A stretch of DNA of 64,000 nt from Erwinia pyrifoliae DSM 12163. GTDB lineage: Bacteria > Pseudomonadota > Gammaproteobacteria > Enterobacterales > Enterobacteriaceae. The notes below the pieces were generated by a model, which worked only from the letters and a program-made list of their open reading frames with translations, was not told the origin of the DNA and made no database searches. A program made the translations under genes and the position numbers. This document shows, one piece after another, positions 53,844 through 62,563 of this stretch. Each line of letters begins with the position of its first letter. Within the stretch, counting starts at the first letter, position 1. Location: contig NC_017390.1 in assembly GCF_000026985.1 (NCBI RefSeq), forward strand, positions 2,175,568 through 2,239,567, written 5' to 3'.

Positions 53844-56800
53844 TCAGCTATCAGCGTTGGGCACTATTTTAGCGATGTCTCTGACAAAGATCTCATAGCT
53901 CGCAGCATTGTTCATCAGAATATAACTTTTTAAGGCACCGTTCGAATTCAAAAAACCCAATAAATCTACGGGAATATCTCTGCCAAGGGAAGAAAAGTAC
54001 TGCTGAAATAAAAAATGCAGATCGTCATTATAATTTTTCATAACAATATTTTTATCAAATTCTTTAATTATATCATGAGCACTTTTAGTCGTTCCATCTG
54101 TATTGAAAGTGAAATACATGTAGTCTTGTGTAGCCGCTGCTGCATGAGTGAATTCATGAATAAAGGTATCACTCATATCTTTAGTGGGATAATGTCTGTA
54201 ACTTTGTTGATGCTCAGGATTATAGAGATATAACTTCTCAGGAAAAACAGTCACTACTGGCGGTAGAGTATGATGTTCAAATGTCGAAACCATGAATGGC
54301 ACTTTATCAAGTTCTTTTGCAGACAGAAGGGTCTGGATTTCGTGGTAACCCGCACCTCCTACAGGAACCTTTTTTCCTTCCGTTGCGGCAAATAATATAT
54401 TCTGATAGTTATTCTTGTATGATTCTTTTAGAAAGCCTTTGGCTAAAATCATCACCGTTCTGTAGCGAGAAATCATCGCATTCAGAACTGCTTGATCTTT
54501 TTTTGGCAGAAAACGGCCAAAGTAAGCTTCCAGTTGCAGGCGAAAAGATATGCCCAGATTTGTTTTTGCATCCATTTCCTTGATTGAGTTCAAATTGAGA
54601 TCCAGAAGTCTGCTGGCAGAAACCAGGTGTTGCTTTGCCGATATCTTGCCCTCAATCAAGAATTCATTTGTAACTCCATTAACAAATTTTAAGCCACGGG
54701 ATATTTCATATTTGTGGTCACCAAAATATGCTGATAGCATATTTCTTATCCTGGATTCTTTGATAGCTTTGAGTTCAATATCGTCCAGTTTGACCGACTC
54801 AAGTCTTTCTCGCAGTCTTGGGATAATACCTGGATACTTGAATGTATTAAAAGTAGCTGCGGACGTCCCATCCGCCACTAATGCCCTCCTGGCAAACTCT
54901 TCTTCCTCCGTAGCAATATAGAATCTATTGCTTTCTTCTACGGAGACAATCCTACATATAGGAATTTTTTCAGGTGAGAGCTGCTGGATTTTGTAAAGTT
55001 GTAAAGAATTATGAGATAGCAGACGTTCACCTTTATCAACCCATTCTGCATCGAAGTATTGCTCATTGTATTTAAAAAAAATTTTTTCCGTGCCTATCTC
55101 CCTGTAAGCGCCGGGGAAGTAAGTGTCGACCATGAATAACTTATTCGGGTCAGGTTTTACAGCACCTCGACCATCTTTAAGAAGATTTTTAATCTTATTT
55201 GTAACGTAAATATGCTTGCAAAAACTGGCAGCGACGGGTGAACGTTTGAAAAGACATTTCCCGTACTGTTCCAATTCATCTACACCCCACGGCAGCACAT
55301 CTCTGCCTTCTACCACCGCCTTATTAAGGAGATACAACTTTATATCCTTATTTTTTGACTTCAACAATATATTGGTAGCATCTGCATTATCAGTAAACTC
55401 AACGCTATACAAATTCTCATTGAGCCGAAAACCTTTCCTGCCATTATTCAATATTGCAATTTTACCACTATAATTTTCATCCTCACGCTCACCAGTAAGC
55501 ACTTCCCCCTCTTTTTCTATTTTGTTACGCAGGGATTTCGATATAAACATGCCCCTGTTAAGTTTAACAAAGAGATCGCTCCCGACAAGCCGCAACCCTT
55601 TGATATAAAACCCCGAATTAGAATTGGAAATAATATATTTTAAATTACCACTCTTTATAAACTCATCACCCCAAATTGTACATTCGACAGGATAGTACCT
55701 ACCCTTTCTCTTAATATACTTACCGCCGTAGTCATCATACGAAAAACCATCAGTTAAAATATTGGTCATAGGTAGATTAACTAAATTAAACACATCGGCC
55801 TTCTCCAGAAAAGATTCAAAGTCATAATCAATTTTTGTACTTTCTTGTTCAAAAAACCACAACACATCTTTTCTGATTATATTAGGATAATACATTGCAG
55901 AAGAATATGGATAAACAACATCATTACCTGATACGCTATCTGTTGTAATTTGTACAAACCGACCATTCATATACAAATAGTTTTTCGTGAAACTATCCAC
56001 AGCTCCTTCTGCTACAGTGATAAAACCTTCCCTTGTAACAAACTCTGCTTCTTTGGACAAATCTAGCATGTTATTTCTATACGTTTCAATCATTTCGTTG
56101 TTGTAATAGGAATAAAAACCCTCTGCACCTTGAGGTAATAAATTCCATTCACCTGACGCCCAGTTGTAATACACGGACTTATCATAAAGACCGTCACGAA
56201 TAGTTGGGAAGCCTGAGGCATTATCAAATATATAATAATCTTTACCTCTTAACTTTATTGCCAATCTTGAATTTGAAGAAATGAATTTCGGCACTGGCTT
56301 AGATATTGATTTAGTTTTTTTATGTAAATTAACAGCTTGTTTCGGAGACAGAAAAGATATAGCATGTTTAGCCATAAACAAAATTTGCTGGTTGATATCA
56401 TTAATTTTCTGAGAATCTAAAGATTTTCCTTCCAGCTCGTCCGCAAAAACTTCCAGTGCCGGGCCAATTATGAGCTGAAGTACAATAACAGGTTGAGAAT
56501 ATGGAAGTAATGTTAAGATTTGCGTCAATACGGAATCAATCTTACGCGTGATGTCAGACAGTTCCTGACTTTCCTGATTTGATGGGCATCCCTGCATGTG
56601 CAGATTATAGTGATATATAATCTGTGACTCCTCTGCCAGAGTATCAACCGGATAGCTTAAAGTTCGACCTAACTGACGGATAATAGCAGCCCAAGAGAAC
56701 TCATTTCTATTATCAATGCATGAAAAATCATACATCTTCTCTATTTTAACATCCTCCCTATCTGATTGTCTGTAGGTCGCATCTGACTCTCCAGCTGAAG

Positions 56801-57998
56801 GCAGGTGATTGATCTTAGGGGCAACAAAATGCTCGCTCATTCCGCCGTAATGAGAATCAGTTTCTGAAGATGGTCGAACAAAGAAGGTACCCTGCCCTGT
56901 TTTATAAGGGTTCAATTTATCAACCACATCGGTAATAATCACCGAACCTGATGTCGTCGTTTTAGTCAGGGTGCCAGGCGGTTTTGATGAAGTGAATATA
57001 TGACTTTGATGATTTATTTTGTCGATATGGGGCGGCACAATTTTTACTGTCACCCCATCTGGCGGTGGGCACAGACAATGGGTTTTGCCCATCTTTAAGA
57101 CCATCGGAGAAACGATTTTGTTTTTGTTATTTTTGCGTGAATCAGCGTGGGCTTTGTGACATTTATTTTTAAAATTTACTGTTTTACACTTGGCCGGTTG
57201 CTTATCAGTATAAATATAGCGAAAAGGTGAAGGTTTATTTTTTTTTCTTTTAGGCTGCTGACGTTCTGCTGCCAGTGGACAGGCCACTTCCTTTTTAGTC
57301 AAAGCACGTTCATTCCCAGTATATGTGTAACATTTAGGTTTTACAGATAGATTTCTATTCCCAGAATGTTTATTTTTTGTTGGAAGGATAGGCTGAGGAT
57401 GGTCTATATGCCGTTTGTGATGCCTTTTATCGTTGAGAGCAGCATAATATGGGACAGAATAATTCATTACAGAATTAACCTTCTGAGTATCACTCACGTT
57501 CCAGCCTGGTTGAACTCCCGTGGAGTATCTATCCCTTTTATTTTGTGCTCTGTGCCCAACATATAATCCGGCTCCTACGCCAGTACAGGCGAGTGCAGCG
57601 GCTGCACCCATTATATATCCACATTTGCTCTTTAATGATAATGCTGTCTTTTTAGGAACACCCTTTTCACAGAGTAATTCACGAGTCACTTCGGCCTGTT
57701 GTATGAGTGCATTTCCTTCAGACAAAATTGTACTTAGTTCAATATCGTCTCCCGGCATAACAAGGTGATTTTCAGTTAGCAGCTTATTATACCCATTGCA
57801 ATGGCCATTTTTAACCGTCAAATGAGCGCTTGTGCAACATTTAACACAGGATTCAGTACAATTATTCCAGACAAATTTGAGCGTTTTCCTTAGTAAGCAA
57901 TTCACCATGGTACTTTCAAATATCCTGAAGAAGTGAGTAGACTCTGAAAAAGGCGGGGACAGTTTTTGACCATCGATATTTTCATTTATAATCGGCAT
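53844..57998 (-). CDS. Large modular putative effector/toxin, 1384 aa, with aspzincin-like metallopeptidase C-terminus
   Basis: AGAGG precedes the ATG at 57998. Order of parts: a cysteine cluster (C34, C47, C51, C54, C55, C67); a Gly/Ala membrane-type helix at 127-148; a basic, low-complexity stretch to about 400. Next is a module at about 423-545 (YDFSC, LTLLPYSQP, IGPAL) shared with the protein at 722-3517. A long region rich in repeated Tyr-containing beta-like segments follows. Near the C-terminus comes HEFTH (H1281-H1285), then TQD (D1292) and, later, NNAASYEIFVRDI. HExxH plus a nearby TxD plus NAxSY recalls aspzincin (M35/Lys-N-like) peptidases. It lies downstream of iacP on the same strand, so secretion through the Inv/Spa type III system is a reasonable inference. 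No chaperone gene is seen. Confidence 0.75.
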   Translation of the reverse strand: MPIINENIDGQKLSPPFSESTHFFRIFESTMVNCLLRKTLKFVWNNCTESCVKCCTSAHLTVKNGHCNGYNKLLTENHLVMPGDDIELSTILSEGNALIQQAEVTRELLCEKGVPKKTALSLKSKCGYIMGAAAALACTGVGAGLYVGHRAQNKRDRYSTGVQPGWNVSDTQKVNSVMNYSVPYYAALNDKRHHKRHIDHPQPILPTKNKHSGNRNLSVKPKCYTYTGNERALTKKEVACPLAAERQQPKRKKNKPSPFRYIYTDKQPAKCKTVNFKNKCHKAHADSRKNNKNKIVSPMVLKMGKTHCLCPPPDGVTVKIVPPHIDKINHQSHIFTSSKPPGTLTKTTTSGSVIITDVVDKLNPYKTGQGTFFVRPSSETDSHYGGMSEHFVAPKINHLPSAGESDATYRQSDREDVKIEKMYDFSCIDNRNEFSWAAIIRQLGRTLSYPVDTLAEESQIIYHYNLHMQGCPSNQESQELSDITRKIDSVLTQILTLLPYSQPVIVLQLIIGPALEVFADELEGKSLDSQKINDINQQILFMAKHAISFLSPKQAVNLHKKTKSISKPVPKFISSNSRLAIKLRGKDYYIFDNASGFPTIRDGLYDKSVYYNWASGEWNLLPQGAEGFYSYYNNEMIETYRNNMLDLSKEAEFVTREGFITVAEGAVDSFTKNYLYMNGRFVQITTDSVSGNDVVYPYSSAMYYPNIIRKDVLWFFEQESTKIDYDFESFLEKADVFNLVNLPMTNILTDGFSYDDYGGKYIKRKGRYYPVECTIWGDEFIKSGNLKYIISNSNSGFYIKGLRLVGSDLFVKLNRGMFISKSLRNKIEKEGEVLTGEREDENYSGKIAILNNGRKGFRLNENLYSVEFTDNADATNILLKSKNKDIKLYLLNKAVVEGRDVLPWGVDELEQYGKCLFKRSPVAASFCKHIYVTNKIKNLLKDGRGAVKPDPNKLFMVDTYFPGAYREIGTEKIFFKYNEQYFDAEWVDKGERLLSHNSLQLYKIQQLSPEKIPICRIVSVEESNRFYIATEEEEFARRALVADGTSAATFNTFKYPGIIPRLRERLESVKLDDIELKAIKESRIRNMLSAYFGDHKYEISRGLKFVNGVTNEFLIEGKISAKQHLVSASRLLDLNLNSIKEMDAKTNLGISFRLQLEAYFGRFLPKKDQAVLNAMISRYRTVMILAKGFLKESYKNNYQNILFAATEGKKVPVGGAGYHEIQTLLSAKELDKVPFMVSTFEHHTLPPVVTVFPEKLYLYNPEHQQSYRHYPTKDMSDTFIHEFTHAAAATQDYMYFTFNTDGTTKSAHDIIKEFDKNIVMKNYNDDLHFLFQQYFSSLGRDIPVDLLGFLNSNGALKSYILMNNAASYEIFVRDIAKIVPNADS

Positions 57999-58293
57999 TT
58001 GAACCTCTCATTATTCCAGGGTTATTTCCACAGCAAAGCATTTGACTCTGTAATTACCTTTAAAAAACTGGCGCGCTACTGGTTTTTAAATGGAATTAAA
58101 CTGACGGTTATAATCTATTTATGATGATCACAATTTAGTTATATTTTTCTCTAGCGAGTATCAGGCGTAATAAGAATGATATTTAAATTAGCATTCAGGC
58201 ACATACGCTATTATTATTTATATGATCAGAAAAGGCTTGGGGGTAAATTTAATTGATCGTTGTAGAATTAATTAATAACTGACAACTAAAATT
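57999..58293. other. AT-rich spacer between the iacP-like gene and the 1384-residue gene
   Basis: About 295 bases with no coding sequence. The length suggests that the large gene has its own promoter rather than reading through from the translocon operon. Confidence 0.4.
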
Positions 58294-58659
58294 TTAACTA
58301 GTCGTAATAACAGTATTGCAAATTATAAGTTTAAATGCCTGCATTCTCGAAGTATGAAGTAATATTTTGGCACTGACATACATCTTTACGTCAGCATGTT
58401 CCATTATTATTACAATATCGCCGACGGTGATTTGGCTGCTGATTTGTGACTCGTTAAAAATCACTCCAATCTTCTCCAGTCGTAATAAGAGATCAAAAAG
58501 TTTCACAGAGTCTATCTGCAGATCTTTCACCAGACGATGCTGAAGAGTAATATGCTGTGGCAGAAAGCCGTTAACCTGGTGAATCAGATGAGTCAACGTG
58601 GACAACGAGCTAAATTTTTTCACTAACCACAACTCCTTTATCTTTGATTGATATTGCAT
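58294..58659 (-). CDS. iacP: IacP/AcpY-like acyl carrier protein of the type III operon
   Basis: This 121-residue protein has an acyl-carrier-protein core, HRLVKDLQIDSVKLFDLL, with the phosphopantetheine-accepting serine at S51 in DSV (usually DSL). In Salmonella iacP, and in Yersinia acpY, an ACP follows the sipA/yspA gene; the order here is the same. About 30 extra residues follow the ACP core, an unusual tail. No strong ribosome binding site is seen. IacP aids translocator and effector secretion in Salmonella; its exact reaction there is debated. Confidence 0.75.
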   Translation of the reverse strand: MQYQSKIKELWLVKKFSSLSTLTHLIHQVNGFLPQHITLQHRLVKDLQIDSVKLFDLLLRLEKIGVIFNESQISSQITVGDIVIIMEHADVKMYVSAKILLHTSRMQAFKLIICNTVITTS

Positions 58660-58829
58660 TGAGCAATTAACTCATTTACTTAAATCAGTGAATCCGACGA
58701 CTTATTCCTTAGTACAAGCTTATCCATAACTGAATAATGCAAGAAAGATAAAAAGATTCGAAGTTTGTATACCACAGAACTGATTCAGATTCAGGTTATA
58801 TTGCATGCTGAGTTACTTAGGATATATTA

Positions 58830-60035
58830 TCACTTATTTTCTCTTTCTTGACCGTAAGCTAAAGAAGGGGTTTCTGAATCGTTCAGGAACTCGTCAGGTT
58901 GCTTGCCTTTTAATGAAGTTGAAGGCGGAGCATGCACCTCCGCGGTCACTGTCATTATCTGAAAATCCTTGTGGGGATCTTTCGCATCCTCGTTAGATAT
59001 TTTACGCCGTTTTATTTTCTCGTTGCTGTTTAAAGTCCCGTCCTCGAAATGCGTACTGGAAATTAATGGTACTAATTTTCTTTTCCGAGCAGGTAAACCT
59101 GAAGGGACTAACAGCGGATTTTTGCTTGCTGCAATTCCATCAGATACTGTCGTATTATTTACTAATTGTTTTTCAAGTTCACGGAGGGATTCATCCTTCG
59201 ATTCAGGAGAGTCTACGACCATCTTTAATTTAAGAGAAATTATCCCTTTTAAAAGTGACGAATATGCCTGAATAGTGGCCTTTCCAGCATTTGGATCGGT
59301 GAGTGACTCTATATGACTTTCAGCCAACTGACTGAGAAAATCCTGAGTACTTTTAAATTGTCGTGCCTGCAATGAATTATCATCGAAACCTGGATGTAGT
59401 TTCCGCCATGCCTGTTGACAGGTTTCATCTAATGACGCACAGAAGCAACTTAAAGCTGCTTTTCCATGAGTAGGTAACAATTTAATCAGATCTTCATTAA
59501 TAACTCCGCACATCGACTGGCTTGTTGAGACTCGATTAATTTTATCAGAGTCAGAATAAGACTTATCGTCAGCATGCCCGGAATCAAGGAATTTTCTTGT
59601 TATATTATCAATAAGCTTGACATTCACATCTGCTTTTTTATGATGTGCGTGTTGCTTAGTTTTAATATTACTGCTCCTAAAGCTCATATTTTCGATTAAA
59701 TCTTGAGCTTTGCAAGGCACCGTCGGCGATTCTACAAAACAAGAAAATGCTGTATTTGAAGGTGAAAAGGGGGATATAAATTTTCCTTTTCCAAGGGTGG
59801 CATCTTGTTGCTCTTTCTTCATACTTTCTGGAGAACTACACCTGTTTTCAGATCCCTTATTTATTTGCGTATCGGGTCGTTGCTGTACGTTTGATAAATC
59901 ACTAGCGGTTTGAACCACCGAAATTACTGAGTTCAATATTCTGGCATCGTCTGGCGGTTTTACCTCGTTCTGGCAAAGTTGAATTGAGTATATATCGCTG
60001 GCAGTACTAATAGAATTGCTTGGAATCAAAGACAT
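58830..60035 (-). CDS. Unrecognised putative type III effector in the sipA/yspA position
   Basis: This 401-residue, polar, Ser/Lys-rich protein has no signal peptide or membrane segment. AGGGGA precedes the ATG. It lies between sipD and iacP, where Salmonella has sipA and Yersinia yspA, but I recognise no clear SipA actin-binding domain. A more ordered, probably helical region spans about 170-290. Two basic clusters, RKRK at 317-320 and KIKRRK at 340-345, resemble nuclear localisation signals. The disordered N-terminus fits a type III secretion signal. The effector call is by context only. Confidence 0.6.
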   Translation of the reverse strand: MSLIPSNSISTASDIYSIQLCQNEVKPPDDARILNSVISVVQTASDLSNVQQRPDTQINKGSENRCSSPESMKKEQQDATLGKGKFISPFSPSNTAFSCFVESPTVPCKAQDLIENMSFRSSNIKTKQHAHHKKADVNVKLIDNITRKFLDSGHADDKSYSDSDKINRVSTSQSMCGVINEDLIKLLPTHGKAALSCFCASLDETCQQAWRKLHPGFDDNSLQARQFKSTQDFLSQLAESHIESLTDPNAGKATIQAYSSLLKGIISLKLKMVVDSPESKDESLRELEKQLVNNTTVSDGIAASKNPLLVPSGLPARKRKLVPLISSTHFEDGTLNSNEKIKRRKISNEDAKDPHKDFQIMTVTAEVHAPPSTSLKGKQPDEFLNDSETPSLAYGQERENK

Positions 60036-60304
60036 ATATTCCCCTATAGTATTTTATCATCCTCAAAATTGAGGAATGTCTCATTTTAAAGCAGATCAGA
60101 TTCACTCGTTCAACAAACTATACTTCATGGACAAGTAGAGGTAAGTTGCCTCAAGATATAATGCGGTTCGCAACAAGCTTACAGATTGATTAAATTTAAA
60201 AGTATGTCATGTCATTAAAATTGTCGATACATCCAAATGATATGCAGGCCTTTTCACTATACACAATCGATTTAAATATAAAGAGACAGGAACGCCTAAA
60301 TGTT

Positions 60305-61456
60305 TCATCCCAATCCTTTGAAAACGTCTCTTGCACTGTCGCCAAGTGTACTGATCACGCCACTCAGTACTTTGTTTAACTGATCGAATGTGCTATTAGA
60401 TTGACTGTATCGCTGTGCAAAAGACTGCATATTACTTTGCAATGCGCTGCCGGCTGTATTGAAGGTTGCCAGCCACGCGTGATAATTTACGGTAGGCACT
60501 TTATTACCTTCGCCTTTAGGTAATGAACCATCGACCGTCGCATATTGACTTAGATTAAAACTAATTTTTCCATCTACGGAAATATCAAAAGCTGGTGCAA
60601 GGGCGAGTCGCATGCTCTCCTGATCTTGGATAGACATGTTATCCCAATTTTTGACCACGCCGGGGTCAGCATCAGCCAAATATTCCTTAAATTTCTTGTA
60701 TCCATTTTCCATTTTTTCTTGGTCAAAAGATATATTATTACCATCTTCTCCTGTTGACATGGCATCTGAAGAAGCCTTTTGTACGTTTTCATTATAGGAT
60801 TGATACAAGTCTGTATATTGCTTCATTAGTGAAGCATAAAAATCGACATAATCTTCTTTGATACTGGCTATGGCCTTGGCAATTTTAGACCACAGTTCAG
60901 CATAACTTGTGCCTGGTGTAATCTCCTCATTAGCCAATACTTCAACTACATTTGCAGAAGCACCGTCTTTAGCTAATTCCAGCTGCAGTGAAGATTCAAC
61001 TGTTGATGTATCTAACAAAATCGAGCTTTTTCGAATATGATTATATATTTTTTGTATATAACGTTCGTTAATACCTGTCAGTTTTTCCTGGTCGTTAATA
61101 TCAACATCTGCATTCTTATTACTCTTACTGATATTTTCATATGAATCCTGTAAACCACAGATAATATCATTAATTTCATCAAAATCACCAGAGTCATCAA
61201 GCATATCTTCTTCTTTAAGGAATTGCCTGACTTCTGATAGTTTATCTTTACATCTTTCGCTTGTGAGAATATTACTTAATCTAAGTAATAATTTCTTATT
61301 TATCTCATATCGCACATATTCATTATCAATAATTTGTGTTTCAAAAGAGGGAACTTCGAGGCTACGCGAATAAGCCTGACCTACCTGAGCATTGGATGGA
61401 AAAGTTCCAGCGGTCACGGCTATAGTTTGATCCCCGAGGCTAGTGATTTCAGACAT
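60305..61456 (-). CDS. sipD: SipD/IpaD-family type III needle-tip protein
   Basis: This 383-residue protein has the order and helical make-up of SipD/IpaD/BipD: a variable N-terminus, a long central coiled coil, then a conserved C-terminal helix (SNSTFDQLNKVLSGVISTLGD). It caps the needle and controls translocon insertion. ATG 61456 (MSEITSLGD) is chosen because TGAGG lies six bases upstream; the ATG four codons earlier overlaps it. It follows sipC after about 65 bases. The 270-base gap to the next gene downstream is the largest in the cluster apart from that before the 1384-residue gene. Confidence 0.85.
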   Translation of the reverse strand: MSEITSLGDQTIAVTAGTFPSNAQVGQAYSRSLEVPSFETQIIDNEYVRYEINKKLLLRLSNILTSERCKDKLSEVRQFLKEEDMLDDSGDFDEINDIICGLQDSYENISKSNKNADVDINDQEKLTGINERYIQKIYNHIRKSSILLDTSTVESSLQLELAKDGASANVVEVLANEEITPGTSYAELWSKIAKAIASIKEDYVDFYASLMKQYTDLYQSYNENVQKASSDAMSTGEDGNNISFDQEKMENGYKKFKEYLADADPGVVKNWDNMSIQDQESMRLALAPAFDISVDGKISFNLSQYATVDGSLPKGEGNKVPTVNYHAWLATFNTAGSALQSNMQSFAQRYSQSNSTFDQLNKVLSGVISTLGDSARDVFKGLG

Positions 61457-61521
61457 GATTAACCTCATTATAACAACAATCGAAGGGCAATAAAATGCCC
61501 CTCATTTTTGAGCTTGATAAC

Positions 61522-62523
61522 TTAGTGAATTTTATTGACTATAGCATCTGTAGCATTATTTCGACTGCGCAATACGTCATCCACTGTCTTGTTCATCGTA
61601 TTGAGGGCATTATCATTTGAACTGATGATTTGCCTATGATTTTCCCCAGTCTGTAAATTAATCTGTTTATCAGCTTCTGCTAAACCCGCATTGCTGGTTT
61701 CTCCAGCAGCATCAACCCCATAGCTACTGGTAATTATTTGTGTCACAGAATGAGAAGATTGGTTGAGCGGGCCACTGATTAAACTGGTTTTTTGTGCGTT
61801 GATCTCTACTTTTCTGTGCTTATCATGATGCGCCTGTATTTGCGATTCTAAATCTTTATGATGATCCATTCTGGACATCAGTTTGGGATCAACCGGGTCA
61901 CCTGCAGCTTTTTTCTTATCAAGAATATCTATAAACGTTTTTCTGTCACTTTCTAATGCCTCTTGTTTGAGTTTTGCCGGCTTAAGGTTTTGATTAGTCG
62001 ATCGACCCACGGCATTCAATCCTTTCACAGAAGCCACGGCTCCTCCCAAACCCAAACCCACACCTGCCACGCCACCAAAGATTGCACCGTCCCGATTCTT
62101 CTCAGCGCTATGAATGTTATGCAGCCCCTGACGTTGGGCAGCAAGCGTTGACGATTCGCTGCTCTGAGTAATCAATTTATTTAATTTGTCACGCATATAA
62201 TTTATGATTTTGACTATTTTTGTACTAATTAAGAAGATTGAAGGATCTCCTAATACGTTTATATAAGACCCATCGTTTTCTTCATTTTCTCGAACATCAG
62301 CTTGATCTTTTTTATATGACGGAGGATTGATTTGAGACTCGCCATTCAGGCGAGACCCTTGGGAGTTAAGTAACTCGCTTATCTCTGCATCTTGCAGAAT
62401 GTTTGATGATGCCCCCCCTTTTGTTGCCGATATGTGTTTTTCATCAAAACCACCGCTTAGACCTGAATATGCGTTCGGCGGAGCGAAAATTTCAGTATAG
62501 GAACTATTAGTAACACAAGTCAT
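61522..62523 (-). CDS. sipC: SipC/IpaC-family type III translocator
   Basis: This 333-residue protein has one Gly/Ala-rich hydrophobic segment (FGGVAGVGLGLGGAVASV, about residues 150-167) and polar, helical flanks, as in SipC/IpaC/YspC. With SipB it forms the pore in the host membrane. AAGGAAA precedes the ATG. It lies 40 bases after sipB. Confidence 0.85.
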   Translation of the reverse strand: MTCVTNSSYTEIFAPPNAYSGLSGGFDEKHISATKGGASSNILQDAEISELLNSQGSRLNGESQINPPSYKKDQADVRENEENDGSYINVLGDPSIFLISTKIVKIINYMRDKLNKLITQSSESSTLAAQRQGLHNIHSAEKNRDGAIFGGVAGVGLGLGGAVASVKGLNAVGRSTNQNLKPAKLKQEALESDRKTFIDILDKKKAAGDPVDPKLMSRMDHHKDLESQIQAHHDKHRKVEINAQKTSLISGPLNQSSHSVTQIITSSYGVDAAGETSNAGLAEADKQINLQTGENHRQIISSNDNALNTMNKTVDDVLRSRNNATDAIVNKIH

Positions 62524-62563
62524 AATTTTAATTTCCTTTTATTACAATCGTAAAAAAACAAGT

